A stretch of DNA of 64,000 bases from Callipepla californica brunnescens (lineage: Eukaryota; Chordata; Aves; Galliformes; Odontophoridae): contig JALIRH010000002.1 of NCBI GenBank assembly GCA_023055505.1, forward strand, positions 54,680,733 through 54,744,732, given 5' to 3'. The notes under the pieces were generated by a model. That model was not told the DNA's origin. It did not search any database and saw nothing but the letters and a program-made list of their open reading frames with translations. A program made the position numbers and the translations under genes. The first letter of the stretch is position 1. Each line of letters begins with the position of its first letter. This document shows positions 37,501 to 49,870 of the stretch, one piece after another.

Positions 37501-37743
37501 TGGAAAATCTTTGTGGTTTCAATCCTGAATGCCTCTGGTGAAGTCTGCTAACAATACTGGATTGTAAGGTAGTTCAGTTGTGTGTACAAATGGACACTTT
37601 ATTTCACCTGTCCTTGTTTAGGAAAATTTGGAATTGTATATTGCATCCCCTTTCAGTGTTTCTGTGAACAGTAAGTTACTCTGCCAGAGGTTCTGCAGCA
37701 AGACAAAACCTTGCAACATGTTACAGATAACTTGCCCACACGT

Positions 37744-37772
37744 TAAAATAAATAAATAAATAAATAAATAAT
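37744..37772 (+). repeat. (AAAT)7 tetranucleotide microsatellite
   Basis: About seven AAAT units in a row within A+T-rich DNA. Confidence 0.92.
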
Positions 37773-38342
37773 TTAATAAAAAGTTGTACTTTATAAATAC
37801 ACTTGACAGGAAAATTCATTTTCTTTCTGATATTTGAAATAGTAGAAATATAATCTTCATTAGATGGATTCACAGTCTGAAAGGACTTAGTTATCTCCTA
37901 GATGTCGAAGTCTCTTGCTTAGAATATGAAGGAGATGCTTCAAAAGGAGTAAGAAACTGAACTGCATCCTTCTCCTCCCACACTGAAAACAAATGTTTTC
38001 TGCATTTGTCCATATATCACTTGATAATCCTCACAATTTACAGGGATTACAAGGTGTCACTTCCCAAACTTAGTAGTTTGTAAGTTAGAAGAAAAAATAG
38101 AGAAAAACAGAATCCAGAGGGACTCCTCCTCTGACTTTTATAAACAGTCTTTTACAAAAGATAATATCTCATGAACAGAAAAAAAAAGAGAGAGATTATC
38201 TATCTATTTCTGAGCACAGACTTCTGATTTTTGCATGACTTTTTACAGCATTTTACATGTCTTCTTCTTACAAGGAAGTGTCCTCTCAATAAAGAATCTT
38301 CAAACATCTTGCTTGTTTTTCCAATTTGCAAAATATTTTGTT

Positions 38343-38344
<2 letters not shown>

Positions 38345-38388
<44 letters not shown>
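38345..38388 (+). repeat. Run of 44 consecutive T
   Basis: The longest homopolymer in the window, flanked by TTGTTAA on the left and GTGAGGGGAG on the right. It could be the poly(A) end of a minus-strand retrocopy, but no polyadenylation signal lies just inside, and CR1, the main bird LINE, does not add poly(A). The assembled length may not be exact. Confidence 0.95.
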
Positions 38389-38389
<1 letters not shown>

Positions 38390-39779
38390 TGAGGGGAGAT
38401 GTCTATAGTCTTTTTAGTTGTGGGCAGTCATATTTCCCATTAAAAGTAATCATTTCTAAAGAACATAGTCATGAGACAAATATTGATATGGTTTTTCAGG
38501 TCCGTTCTCACAACCTGGAAGATCTCTGCTATTCATAACAGTGAGAATTTTATCATTGGAAGTCTTCTCATGCCCCACCATACCCTTGACATTCAACAGC
38601 CACGTGGGCAGGTTACAGGAAGAGGAATTCAGCTCATTCAAACTTAACATGTTCTATTCTCTTAAGCCACATTTCTTAAATTTTAATGATAAGTTAGTGT
38701 TATTTTATGGATGGTAACTAGGAATGACATAGTTGTTCTTGTCCTACTCCCTCTTTTGGCTCCCACTGGGTAGAATTATAATAGGGAATATACTCATAGG
38801 CAGGAAGATGAACTCAGAGGTAAAATAACCATTCCCAATGCATATCTTGTTTGAGTTCATGTACAATTTATTTTTAGTATGCTTATATTTCATCTATCTA
38901 AATATTTGTAAGATGCCTAGATGTTGACATTGCCATGTTGCCTGTTGTCTATTTAACCACAGACTTACATGTATAGTAGTGTTCAAATGTCTTATGGACA
39001 TTAGCATGACACCAGCCACACCACTGGCATTTTGCACTGCTTTACTTGCATGCTAGGTTTCAGCTCACTCACGGAAGCAGAAAGTCTGAGATAAGGCCAA
39101 CTCTGAACACAAGCATAATCCACACTACTGGACATATGTAGCTGGATTTCCTGTGATAGCACAGAATTTACTCTATGCCAGACAGCCATACCATGGATGC
39201 TTAGTGCCAAGGAGAGCAGAGGGCAATAGCTGCTGATAGTGCAGGGATTTTTCCTCTCTATGTGTGGATGTTACATCTGCTGTACCTGTCTTGCCATTAG
39301 TGACAGAAAAGAGACCCCAATGTCCCCTCCACGTGCACGCACACTCGCACTTATTATTTGGTTCCTGACTTTACTCCATTCTTTCTCCCTCTCTGGACCA
39401 TTATTCCTCATCTTTGAAGTGGGGAATTTTTTAATTCATTGAGAAACTTTGACTGCTCACTGCACTAATAGCCCTGTTTTACAAATCAAAGGTACAAAAT
39501 CCTTTTCCTAGTTCTGCAGCTTTTTTTAAGACTGCCACTACATAGGACAGGGAAAGATGTGGAGGAATATGATAATGCTGACATTCAACTCCGGGACTGA
39601 ACTATCTAAAGACAATCTCCAAACATTACTCCAATGATTAATCAGCTGAACATTCACACAGAAATGTTTGATGTACTGCTCTACTCACCAAAGTCTTTTA
39701 TTGTATAGACAGAGGTTATTTGGAATTTATCTATCCTCACCAAGCAGAGCTCACTCTTCTTAGGCAAAACCTCTTTGCT

Positions 39780-40056
39780 GATCTCTGCTCTCTGGTGACA
39801 GTGACAGGACCTGAGGGAATGTCATGGAACTGTGTTAGGGAAGGGTTAGGTTGGATATCAGGAAAAGGCTCTGTACCAGAGGTGCATGGGCATGGAACAG
39901 GCTGCCCAGTGCAATGGGCACAGCCCCAGGGGACGGAGTTCAAGGGGTGTTTGGACACTGCTCTCAGACATAGAGTTTGTATTTTGTATTGTCCTGTGAG
40001 AAACCAGGAGTTGGAGTCAGTGTCAGACCCTCCCAACTTGTGATATTTTGTGATTC
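39780..40056 (+). mobile_element. CR1 LINE 3' end, sense, different subfamily
   Basis: Starts near CTCTGGTGACAGTGACAGGA and runs through GGTTAGGTTGGATATCAGG, GGCATGGAACAGGCTGCCCA and TTCAAGGGGTGTTTGGACAC. It ends in a decayed tail (AACTTGTGATATTTTGTGATTC). The CTGGTGACAGTGACAGGA and GGTTAGGTTGGA segments distinguish it from the copies at 14 and 19 kb, so it is a different CR1 subfamily. It is 5'-truncated and carries no ORF of note. Confidence 0.9.
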
Positions 40057-42540
40057 TACAAAAATTCAGCCTGGAGAGCAGGGAGTCTATACAGTGCTTT
40101 GAATATTACAGAGTGGTTAGATTCAAAAATTACTGATGAGTAAATTTGGGGCATACATTTAGAGAAGATTCAATCTGTCTTTTACATTTGTCCTCCACAG
40201 TCACTAGCATCTAGTATGCGTATAGTCAAGAAGGGTCTCAAGAACATTTATTCCTCCTGTCTCTATGTTCCACATATATAAATGTGCTATAAAACATCTG
40301 AGAAAAGCCAAAAGCATCAGCTATAAATTGACATAGGAGTGCTGCCATTGTGATGGATCTCTATGACAGCAAGAAATTTTCTCTTCTGTTCTTCTTTCTT
40401 CAGTTGGACAGTTGCTTTAAAACATTAGCATGCATCTTCAGCTCTTGGAAAGGAAGAAATTAAAGTCAGAATATTAGGATTGCAATGAAGAGGTAGACTC
40501 AAAGAAAGCCTCTCAGTAAAATTCAGGATGTCTACTCTCTATTTTGATGTGAAAGAACTGTTGTATTTTCTCTTAGTTTTTGTTAAGTGTCTCAAAGAAA
40601 AGCAAGCAAAAAATGAATACATTCTTAGTAAAAAAATCTTTATTTTTCAAACTTAGTTACCAGCTTCCTGTCACCTGTCCTTATGAAGACAGGCAGGCTG
40701 CTCTTCTGGGGACTGTAAGAAAGATGATGTTAGCACTAATTTGAAGTTTCCCCTATTTTACCAAAGGCCAGGGAGTGTCTGAATTGATCTCAGAAAGGAA
40801 GCTAGAAGTACATCTGGCTTTGTGATTATCTCTGTGTATCTCAAAAGAGTTCCGAATTTTTATAAAGCATACATGAAGAAGAAGAAGGTATTTCATAGTC
40901 CAGCTCTCCTCAGCGTCCCAAAAGGAACCTCCTGTGCTCTTACTTTGCTCATGCATCTGTATTTTCTTCCCAAAGTATCTGGGAACTTCATACCTGGTTC
41001 CAGGATGCTGGTCCAGTGCTGAATGCAGTTGTCCCACAGGTTACATTTAGACAAGAAATCATAGAGGGAACCGCACAAAAATGTTGACATTTGAATGAAA
41101 TACCCTGACAATGTCTGAAGGTTCTTATTTGTGCATCTCCTCACCTCCTTACATTTGCATAATGATTCAAGATGCAAGTATCCAACATGGCACTTGTTCT
41201 TCATTCTTGTTAGAAATTGTGTGAGACCATAAACCAGTATGTCACTGCTTTAGTGGCTATATAAATAGACAGTTACCTAACTGGTAAAATTAGTCTAGAA
41301 AAATTTCTTAAGTGGCCATCATTCTTCTTCATTTTCCACAGTGCTGATATTGAAATTCAGTTCGAGATTATGAGAAGAATGGATGAAAGAGTCCAGCAGA
41401 TGATTTGGGCTTATTGTTTTCAAGTCACCAGCTCTATTCCTGTTGAGAATAATGGTCTGAAAAACATTATATGAAATGATCTATTTCATTAGTCCTGCTC
41501 ATTTTCTGATTTTTTGAGGTGGTTTACATCACAAAACTATTAGGAATATCTGTATTAAGTTGCCACAGTCATGATAATCTCAGAAGACATTCTGAAGGCT
41601 TAGCCACTTGGACACTACACCTAACAAGGGGATAAAACAGTAGAAAAAATTATTCTGCCCTGAGGGTATTTCTTAGGAGTTGGAAGGAGTCAGTAGCTGG
41701 ATACACTACACCAAGTTATTTCCCCTCTTTCTACAAATACATTCTTTCTTTCATTTTATAAAATTAAAAAAAAAAAAAAGTTTTTCACTTTATGGTATTT
41801 GAACTTATGTGGTTTAGTGATTTACCATCATGAAACAAATCTCTACCCTAAATATTAATATTAAATAAATATTAATATGTTAATTTCAGGGCTTGTAGAC
41901 TGTTATTTTTGCAATAATAATACTGTGGTGTTTCACTTTAGCTAAAAAAAGACTATTTACTGTTTTCAGTTTTGATATGACAGAGATATTTGAATAGTTT
42001 GGCCTTAATTCCTTCAGTCTCTCTTCTATATGTATTATAGTTGCTCATCCACACATTTCCAAGCTTTAAAAATACTTCAGAATATATATATAGGGTTGTA
42101 GAACCAAGACACCTCAAGACTGTTTAGTTAGAAACCATTTTGCCTTCACCACAGGGAGATCTAAGGCACTAAAAGCTAGTAACACAGAGGTTATTTACAC
42201 GGACAGCTTGCTGGGACCAGGAAAATTGCATTTAGAAGAAAAGTTTGCCTTTCCTAAGGTCTAACATTGAATCTCAGTTCTTCCTTCTTTTCTTTTTCCT
42301 TTTTTCTTTTTTTTTCCCCTTTCCCCAGTGGAAAACAGGCTTTTACTGTGAAAGTAATCCAACTAGATATCTTCAAAATCTTAATAGGCAAAGTGGATTG
42401 ACCTCAGTTCATCTTCATGGAGCTTAGGACAAATTGATCAATTTACTTCCTAAGTAATTACCATTTGAATGTTGATTCTACCTTCCTAAGATTAGCACAT
42501 TAAGAAGCCTGTATTCAGAAATGCTAATGCAATGCAGTTC
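40057..42540. other. Single-copy noncoding DNA, no gene recognised
   Basis: No exon or RNA gene is seen. A run of 13 A lies at about 41,767-41,779. A pyrimidine tract of about 55 bases lies at 42,278-42,328. An A+T direct repeat AAATATTAATAT occurs at 41,850-41,861 and 41,867-41,878; because its core is self-complementary it could also extrude as a cruciform. Confidence 0.65.
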
Positions 42541-42568
42541 TATACACACACGCGCGCGCGCGCGCGCA
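42541..42568. repeat. Alternating TA/CA/(CG)8 tract, Z-DNA-prone
   Basis: 28 bases of unbroken pyrimidine-purine alternation: TATA, then CACACA, then eight CG pairs (42,551-42,566), then CA. Alternating CG/CA is the classic left-handed-DNA sequence. Sixteen bases of pure CG are rare in vertebrate DNA because methylated CpG mutates quickly. Confidence 0.93.
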
Positions 42569-45500
42569 ACTCAGAAAAAAAAAACAAAAAAACAATATAT
42601 TCTTTATATAGACAAGTTTCAACTGATTCTGGATAATGAGGATTTACTTATTCTTTTGTTGAGGAATGAAAAAAAAAAAAAACTGACAGAAATAAAACAG
42701 AGAAATGGATATGGTTAGAGCTGTGGAGGGAGATACTTTATTTAGCATTCAGATTTTTGAGGGTAGGCATTATGATTCTATGGATGAAACAACTCAAAAC
42801 CAAACCTATTTAAAACAAGCCCATGGAAGAAAGATTGCAAGAAATGATTCATGTATCAGAGAAGGAATCTACAACAGGAAAATTAGAACACCATCTAATT
42901 ATTTCATAAAGGTTATAAGGTGAGAAGTAAGACTACAATGGCATAGATCAATAGAGCAATAAGTTTGGAAGCTTACTTGTCACAAATGGCACTGCTTGGT
43001 TATTCAAAGGAGTCAAGCATTTAGGCAGGGTAAACTCCTAAATATGTAAAAGTTTGTTTCACTGAATGTTAGGCTGACTTAACTGATATGTTCAGAGTTT
43101 TCCAGCTGGATGAAGGCTCAGCAGTCCAGATGCTCATTCTTACCCAGGTAGGCTCCAGCGCCATAATCACCCTTCCCAGAAGGCGTTTCCTTCACTGAGA
43201 AAAGCTTTCTTTGCTGCAGTTGGCAATAGCAGATTTCTCTCAGTATCTTAGGTGAAGAAAAGAAGGAAAAGTTTCTCTGGTTTGGCATGAGCTAGAATAT
43301 ATTTCCTCTGAACGTGCAACAAACGATGAAAGTTAACAAATATATATCTAAATTTAATGAGGATATTCTTTTTTTTTCTCTTTGGCATGCCTGTCTCAGT
43401 TTCTACTTTTTCTCTTGGTATATAAAGTTTTCCATTTTTCTTTGCAGCACTCTGCGTTCTGATTCCTCTCCATATATGTCACCAACAAAGAAATGTTGTT
43501 TACATTTCCCTATTCATCATTTCTTGGCATTTGTCTCTCCTCAAAATTCACCAGGACAACTTCCGTATCAGTTGCTTTTTCTGCACTGTTTCTCATAAGA
43601 AAGCTTAAGGATTTCTGCACCTCTTTATAAAACTTTGTGAGTTCAGATTTCAATACAAAGCCAGTTTTGACACTTTATAGAACAAATATGAGTTCTGAGA
43701 AGACCATTGAAATCAGGGCAATCTGGTGAACTCTATTTAGAATCAGCCACTGCAGAACTGGCTTTTAAGTATCATTTATCCAGATTTATTTTTTTTTTTT
43801 TAATTCCCACAGACAAATCACAGGGAATTGGCATGAAAGTCATGGATAAATTATATTTTCATCTGTAGTCATTTGATTTCCTCAGTTCATAAAAAATATT
43901 AAGAAACACAGATTGTTAACTTAAAAGGCTTTTGTGGGAGATGGAACTGGCTACCATCAGTCTCTGGATCAATTGAAGTTCATAGTAAATAGTGTCCAAG
44001 AGTAAACTGTTGTTTTGAAGGCACGAGTTAAGTCAGTTTTTGGTCTCACTCTAGTCTTTGAGACAAACGCGCGTATTATGTCCATTAAATACAGCATTAG
44101 TGGATGTTTAATCAGACTGAAGTTTGAACGAGCATGAAAATAGAACTAGTCTGTAAAGTTATCCTTCCATGTTAGAAGGCCAGTCTTTGCTATGGAAAAG
44201 CTAAGGGAGTACTAGCTTTACTAAACCTATGAGTTACGTTAGAGGACTTCAGCCTTCCATGTTTTTGGCCCATCTCCCTTTCACGATTCATTTTCCTGTG
44301 AAAAAATGTACTGAAGAAAGGTAGAGGAATTACAGTTTGATGGTTTGCTGTGAGCACTGCTGTATTCTGTGCATATGTACATACGTGTTGGGTAAGCATT
44401 TTTGTTCGTTTGTTTTCAATTACCAAGGATATTTTCCATGTCTGGATTGCCTTCTCTCTTTTATGTTTTCAGTACTATTAGTATTTTATACAACGCAATA
44501 AAATTTTTATTGCTTGAAAATAACTATCCTGCATTAAAAACAAAGAAAGCTGAACAGGTTAGTATTAAAGAACTGCACATAATCTGAACTTGTCAGTTAA
44601 CCATAATACCTTGCACCTGGAAGAATTCATAGGGAATATACAGAATGTGATTATGACTGATTCAAAGTTTTAATTTCACTGTTCATATGATTAGTTCAAG
44701 CCTGGAAAATGTTGTTTGTATATAAGCTGGGTTAGCCTCATATACAGATTGCAATTCTGATAGCTTAAAAACATCTTCTTATTGCCTATTTTGAAATTTT
44801 AAAGCTGTTGTCCAAAATAGCTAGGGTTGCAATAGTATGTGGTGTGATCTGCACATTTTAGATCAACACCCCAGGGAGTGTGATTCAGGGCTGCTATTGC
44901 TCCAAATGGCTTGCTTTCGTCATCAGATGACAAATATCTGACAATCTACGAAGTGGTTCCAAACATAATCACCTTTAGCCCAGGTTTCCCTGAACATGCT
45001 TAGGGAACAGAGAAACTAAAGATTTGAGTCAGTCACATATTTCTATCAGCTGATGTTTGGCAAGGGGTGCTGGAAAAATCTAGTTTTATCTGTGTCTTTG
45101 GTCAAACACGGCAGACAATTCCCTCACCTTGACATGTACAAACACATTGCCATTGTATAGAAGGATACTGCCTGATACAAAGAGATGAAGCAAGCAGTTG
45201 AACACATTACAGTGAGTTCATTTTAACTGTTTTCCTTATATTATCCGAGTATCTTATCAGATCTGTTTGTATATCGTTGAGCATTCTGTTTGTGTGTGAA
45301 AACTTTTGAAATCTGGAGCAGATAGGTTGGTCTTAGTCCTAAGAAGTAGTACATACAGTGAAAAATGTTGAGAACCATTGATTTAGACAAATAGACTCCA
45401 AAGTGACATTTGTATTTTGCTATCATTGCTATAAATACTTTGTCTTTTTTAGGGAAAGCTTTTCCTGGATGTTATTCTAAGAGGATCAGTCACAGTGCTT

Positions 45501-46440
45501 TTGACCTTTTACTGTATACTACTCCATTAACATCCTGTGGAGAAATTCTCCTTATATATGTAATTGATGCATTTTATGAGACACAAATCAAAATAGATAG
45601 TCAAAAATAGATAGCATGGAACTCAGGAAGAGCTGCCTGCCTGAGTACTTCGTTGGCATATTGCCTATAGTTGATAGTGTCAACTCAACATATGGCCCTT
45701 CAAATGCACTGATGAATCCTCTTATGGGAATAAAGTAAGACTAGTCTGTGATGTATTTTGAGTTTCAAAGCAGTCCAACAAATGAAGTAAGTTGTAGCTT
45801 TAGTAAGGATGAGACTTGTATGCAAACAGTACAGTTTTCCAACACAACTATTGCATAATAATTTCAGCAGGCCAGTGTGAACAGCCTCGCACAAGACCAG
45901 GGTGATTATTAAATTAGTTACTGTTTGAACACAGCCAAACTGTGCTACAAGCTGATCTGTCTGGATGAGTGCTAAACTTGAAAAAGACTGTTATTACTCT
46001 TGTTCTGAAGCCATAGATGTATCTTCAAATTAAAGAAATTTGAAACAGCGCAGAAAAGAAAGGATGGCAGAATTGTGCAATTAAAATTCTCATCTAACCT
46101 ACTGAACAAGATCCAACAACCACAGAGAGTCTGAAATTATATATTCAGTGTTCATATGTGGCAGTGATAGAGTAAAAGAATTTGTACTAGTTTGGCTTTT
46201 CACATAGGCATACAAAACAAACATAGTTCCCATGCCAAGAAGAGCAGAGGGCTACGAAAACATAGGCAGCCCTACTGCCTACTCATTTGACTGAAGTAAA
46301 GGGATGGGCACCTAACCCAGAAGGTATAGAAATGTCTGAAATAACGATTTCAGATTGTTATTTTTACTTTTTAATTTTGCTTTTGTTAAAATGAAGCAAA
46401 CACTGCTTGTAAAAGGGTTTCCTCTTCATTATTTTTACCA
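42569..46440. other. Noncoding DNA with possible regulatory block at 44.9-45.2 kb
   Basis: No gene is recognised. Short A run at 42,670-42,681 and T run at 43,789-43,801; the latter leads into AATTCCCACAG, a good acceptor-like string ending at 43,813. The part at about 44,870-45,160 looks constrained: a GTCATCAGATGAC palindrome near 44,920, TTTGGTCAAACACGG and CACATTGCCATTGTATAG. No alignment was possible. Confidence 0.5.
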
Positions 46441-47860
46441 CTTGTTCTTGCGGTCCTCCTAGGCAATGAATAAAACCTGAAGAAGGGCAGTCTGGTGCAC
46501 AAATGTTCTTGTTATCTTAAAGGGGTCAATGGTCAAAGGTGAAAAAAATTCATAGAGTAGTTATGATTAAAGGTAGGATTTTAAATGCTTTTGATAAAGG
46601 CTTGTAAAACAGCCAAAAGAGATCCTGCAATTTTAATGTTAAGTGGCTTTTGTATTGGAAAAATGCCCAAGGGCCATGTCTAGCACGGTCACTTACAAAT
46701 GACTGATGGGAGATCAATACAGACAGAGTGGGGATGCAGCTTTGTCACTGGGCTATGTAGTTAGTATGTGATTAGCCTTAAGTAGCATTGACTTGGATGT
46801 AGATGGGCAGTAAAGTGCTTAGTATCCAGTCAGCATGATAGCTGCTTGTATACAAAAGTTAATGAAAGAGGAAAACTACATTATCATTAGACACCCAAAG
46901 GGGCTTCCCACACCCATTCAGGGATTTTAGGAAAAGATCAGCCTGACAACAAGCTGTGTAAAGCTGCCAGTCCCAACAGCATTAACTCTGAATTTGGCTT
47001 TACTCCATGACGAACAATCCCTTAGGACTTGGTAAACCACCTAGTTAAGCTCTACGCGCAACCCTATTATAAGGGAACGAGGAACCCACTATGCCTTTTT
47101 CAGAGACAGAAATGCCTTTTAAAAAAAAGCAAAAATAGAAACTAAAGAGTGGAGAGAGGAAATTAGAAAGGACTTTCAGACTCCTTTGAATTATTACAGA
47201 ATTCAGGGAGGTAAGATACTCTGGCACAGATAATATGTTGCCCTGAGCCTCCTCTGTTACTTAGTGTGGGGTTCATTATACTTAATCAGAACCAGAATAT
47301 CTCACAAGGCATTTCACTTTTCTCCCCCTTTTGATCACAGGCATTATTGGTAAACAGGGATTTTAAAATGCATTTGACTGCATCCTTGATACAGAAAAGT
47401 GATGAAATAACACTTTATTATTTCACAAATGTGCACACATGAATGCTATTTTCAAAACACAAAATTATTGGGAGACCCATGTTTTGAACTAAAGAGTTTG
47501 GGGTGTGCCCTGATCGGCCTTTCATTAGGGGTTTGTTTCTCTTCTTTCTATAGCGAAAGAAGACCTCTGTACCTCTGTTAAACAACAAAATATCAAACTG
47601 GATGCTATAAATCCCCATTGAAATCAAATCATATACTCCCTCAGAAGACTCTGCTGTCTCTACTAGAGGTAGCATTGCTATGAAACGGAGGACAAGAAGT
47701 TAGCCATTTCAAGTGTTTTGATTATTGTTTACTCCTTTTTGTTGTTGGTATTACTGTTGCATGAAAAAGAAGAAATCATGCTCTGAAAAAGCATCACCTA
47801 TGCTATCTTACACGACCTCTCATCCTCCAGACATAGTATTAAAATGCTTGCCTCAATTTT
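46441..47860. other. Noncoding DNA, conserved-looking, with a DR1 array
   Basis: No gene is recognised. Low-repeat sequence with retained CpGs and many short motifs; the DR1 array at 46,523-46,542 is entered separately. A 9-bp hairpin lies at 47,540-47,563 (TCTTCTTTC, loop TATAGC, GAAAGAAGA). By eye 46,480-46,700 and 46,880-47,360 have the texture of vertebrate conserved noncoding elements. Confidence 0.45.
46523..46542 (+). promoter_or_regulatory. Triple DR1 nuclear-receptor half-site array
   Basis: Three half-sites in the same direction, each one base apart: GGGTCA (46,523), A, TGGTCA (46,530), A, AGGTGA (46,537). Direct repeats of AGGTCA-like hexamers with one-base spacing (DR1) are the known binding sites of HNF4, COUP-TF (NR2F), and RXR heterodimers such as PPAR-RXR. 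The adjacent run GTGAAAAAAATTC has no obvious role. No promoter is visible nearby, so an enhancer site is more likely than a promoter one. Confidence 0.5.
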
Positions 47861-48117
47861 AGTCACATTTTTACTTCTTGCACTGCTAACCTAATATTTC
47901 CAGGGCCATGGTGAAGCCAGAAATATGTGGTCTGGGGCCATCGCATGCCTTCCTAATGGACCCTCAGCATACGGTTAATTATAGGGAGAATTTGGGTATC
48001 CAGCTGTCAGAAGCCACTGCGACACAGCACCCATCAGAAAGTCACCTCGCTCAGGGTTTCTGCAGCACTGAAATCTGGACATCTTTACTACAGGCTTCCC
48101 ACTCAAAGTGGAGATGA
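47861..48117 (+). other. Exon-like stretch: acceptor signal plus 69-codon ATG frame
   Basis: A branch-point-like TGCTAAC (47,884-47,890) precedes ATTTCCAG (AG at 47,901-47,902 area) and then GGCCATGG, a good Kozak context. The ATG at 47,908 opens 69 codons to TGA at 48,115. The peptide (start MVKPEICGLGPSHAF) matches no family I recognise and shows no signal peptide or membrane segment. No matching donor or polyadenylation signal is obvious, so this may be chance. It adjoins the homeodomain-motif block at 48.2 kb. Confidence 0.25.
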
Positions 48118-48149
48118 CCCAGAAGAGCCCAGAAGGTTTAATGTTGGGC

Positions 48150-48420
48150 AGTGCACCACACACAAAACGTTCTGGGGAGGGGCAGGCTTTGTAATGACAT
48201 GCATCTAAAATCATTTCACCCCTGATTAGAAAACGATAGTGCTCACATCATCAGCTAATTAAAATCGGGCCTAACTACTAATGGAGCCATAACCTGGGTC
48301 ATTGATTCCCAAAGCATTTGTTCTTTTAGCAAGCCAACCGAGAAGCTCTGCAGTTCAAACAAGGCAAAATCCATGCTATGCTTAGTTCACCTTTTTTAAC
48401 AGTCTGAACTTGCTGTTGAC
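48150..48420. promoter_or_regulatory. Candidate conserved noncoding element with homeodomain cores
   Basis: Dense in developmental-enhancer-type motifs: GTAATGACA (48,191), CTGATTAG (48,222), GCTAATTAAAATCGGG (48,254-48,269), and ACTAATGG. CpGs are retained and no repeat is present. The TAATTA core is the classic homeodomain site. Conservation is inferred from texture only. Confidence 0.4.
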
Positions 48421-49870
48421 TAAAGCTCTTCTGAGGGCACTGAACTGAGCTAGTAACTTTTACAATTGTGGTTATTTCTTGCCTGTTTGACTACTCCGAA
48501 GTGAAATCTAAGAAACATTGTTTATTAATATTTACAAGAAAGGGACACAGTTTCTTCCCCAAAGCATCTATATCAACATACCCAGAAGACAAAACAATCT
48601 ATTCTTCAGATTACTTTGTACAGTTTATCAAAACTGAATAATTTGCCCAGACAAGATTTGGCTACTTATCAAAAGAAGTGTGGTTGTCCAGTCATTTTCC
48701 AATAGGAACAGTAATGTATTGGTGTCTTTTGGTGTGTTTTGTTAAATGCGCAGTCAGCTAACGGTCAAGAGTAAAATATACAACCACAGCCTAGGCCTTC
48801 AACTTAATATTTCCAGGTTCACAAGTCCCAGACCTGTCACACATTTCCTTCATGACCTTGGACAAGATATTTAGTCTCCCAGTCCTCCATCTGTACAACA
48901 GTTAATATGTAGTAGTTGCTCTTATTGCTTGAGCAATAACCATGTCTGATTACAGATATGTTCTGTGTTGGATATAATGGAGATGTGCTGATAGCTAAGG
49001 CCTCAGAAAGCTGCTGTAAGCAAAGAAAATCAAATGGTGTTATTGGCATGAAGATTTTTGAATGCTTTTTTTTTTCAGTCTTCTTACCCAGACAGTCCTT
49101 ACATGTGAAATCTGGTAGACCCTACAAGGCTAATAGGGTAGGTGAGGCTCAATCAAAGGTCCATTTCCCTCTCACGATGTCTCTGCACTTAAGAACAATG
49201 TTCATATGAACTTCAAGAAATTCATACCTTTTGGAATAGACCTGAGGCTTTGCACCTTCAACGCAATGAGGGAGAATTATTAATTTGGCTCTCAACTTGC
49301 AGGGAAAGTATTCAATTTGTTTGCATGATCATATATTTACCACACTGAGACTTTGTCTCCTAGAGGTATAATGCTTGCCAATGAGTTGTTTCTCATGACC
49401 CGAGAAGCTAAGCGATGTCTAATATTGATCAGTGGTTCATACATTAATGGAAATAGCTAAATTGAAAAAGATCCTCTTTATACACACTGTGGCAAATTGT
49501 ATCTGTTTGACTGGGAAGGGCAACCTTTTATTGAACTGCATAGTGGTTTGCTTTTAGTTGAGTTTATTCCTTTCTGTAAAGGATTTTTGCTTTTCCGAAT
49601 TGTTCCACAAAAGAACTATCTTTTTCTCTCTCTGCTGATCACTTTTACTACATGCCTATCTTAATAATGACTCCCAGTTTAGCTTCAATCATTCCCATGA
49701 TGTAGGAAACGCCAATCTGAATTCTCCATGTCAATGAAGTGTGGTGCAATAGGGGATTCATTTATTACTACAGACAGTAGGCAGGACTATATTTCTCCAT
49801 TCCTAGAGCTTTTGCCAAAGAGTGAAAATGAAGCAAACAACACAACAAACTTTGCAATTGAGACTGCACC
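48421..49870. other. Single-copy noncoding DNA, no gene recognised
   Basis: No gene is recognised. An acceptor-like T run plus CAG at 49,067-49,079 is followed by a second acceptor-like TTCTTACCCAG at about 49,080-49,091 and a donor-like AGGTGAGG at about 49,140. That could mark a 50-60 bp noncoding exon, but the evidence is thin. Confidence 0.5.

Larger units (their letters stand above)
33143..39779. other. Single-copy noncoding DNA rich in microsatellites
   Basis: No gene is recognised. Contents: (CAAAA)n at 34,456, (AAAT)n at 37,744 and a 44-base T run at 38,345, each entered separately. A donor-like CAGGTAAGG lies at 35,893-35,901. The DNA after the T run (38,389-38,900) reads on the minus strand like a possible repeat body, but I cannot name it. 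An E-box palindrome CCACGTGG lies at 38,600-38,607. Confidence 0.6.

Noticed and set aside
38345..38388. Processed pseudogene tail
   Set aside because: I could not identify a parent transcript, polyadenylation signal or exact target-site duplication.
47540..47563. 9-bp hairpin TCTTCTTTC/GAAAGAAGA
   Set aside because: By rough estimate a few 9-bp stems with short loops are expected by chance in 64 kb.
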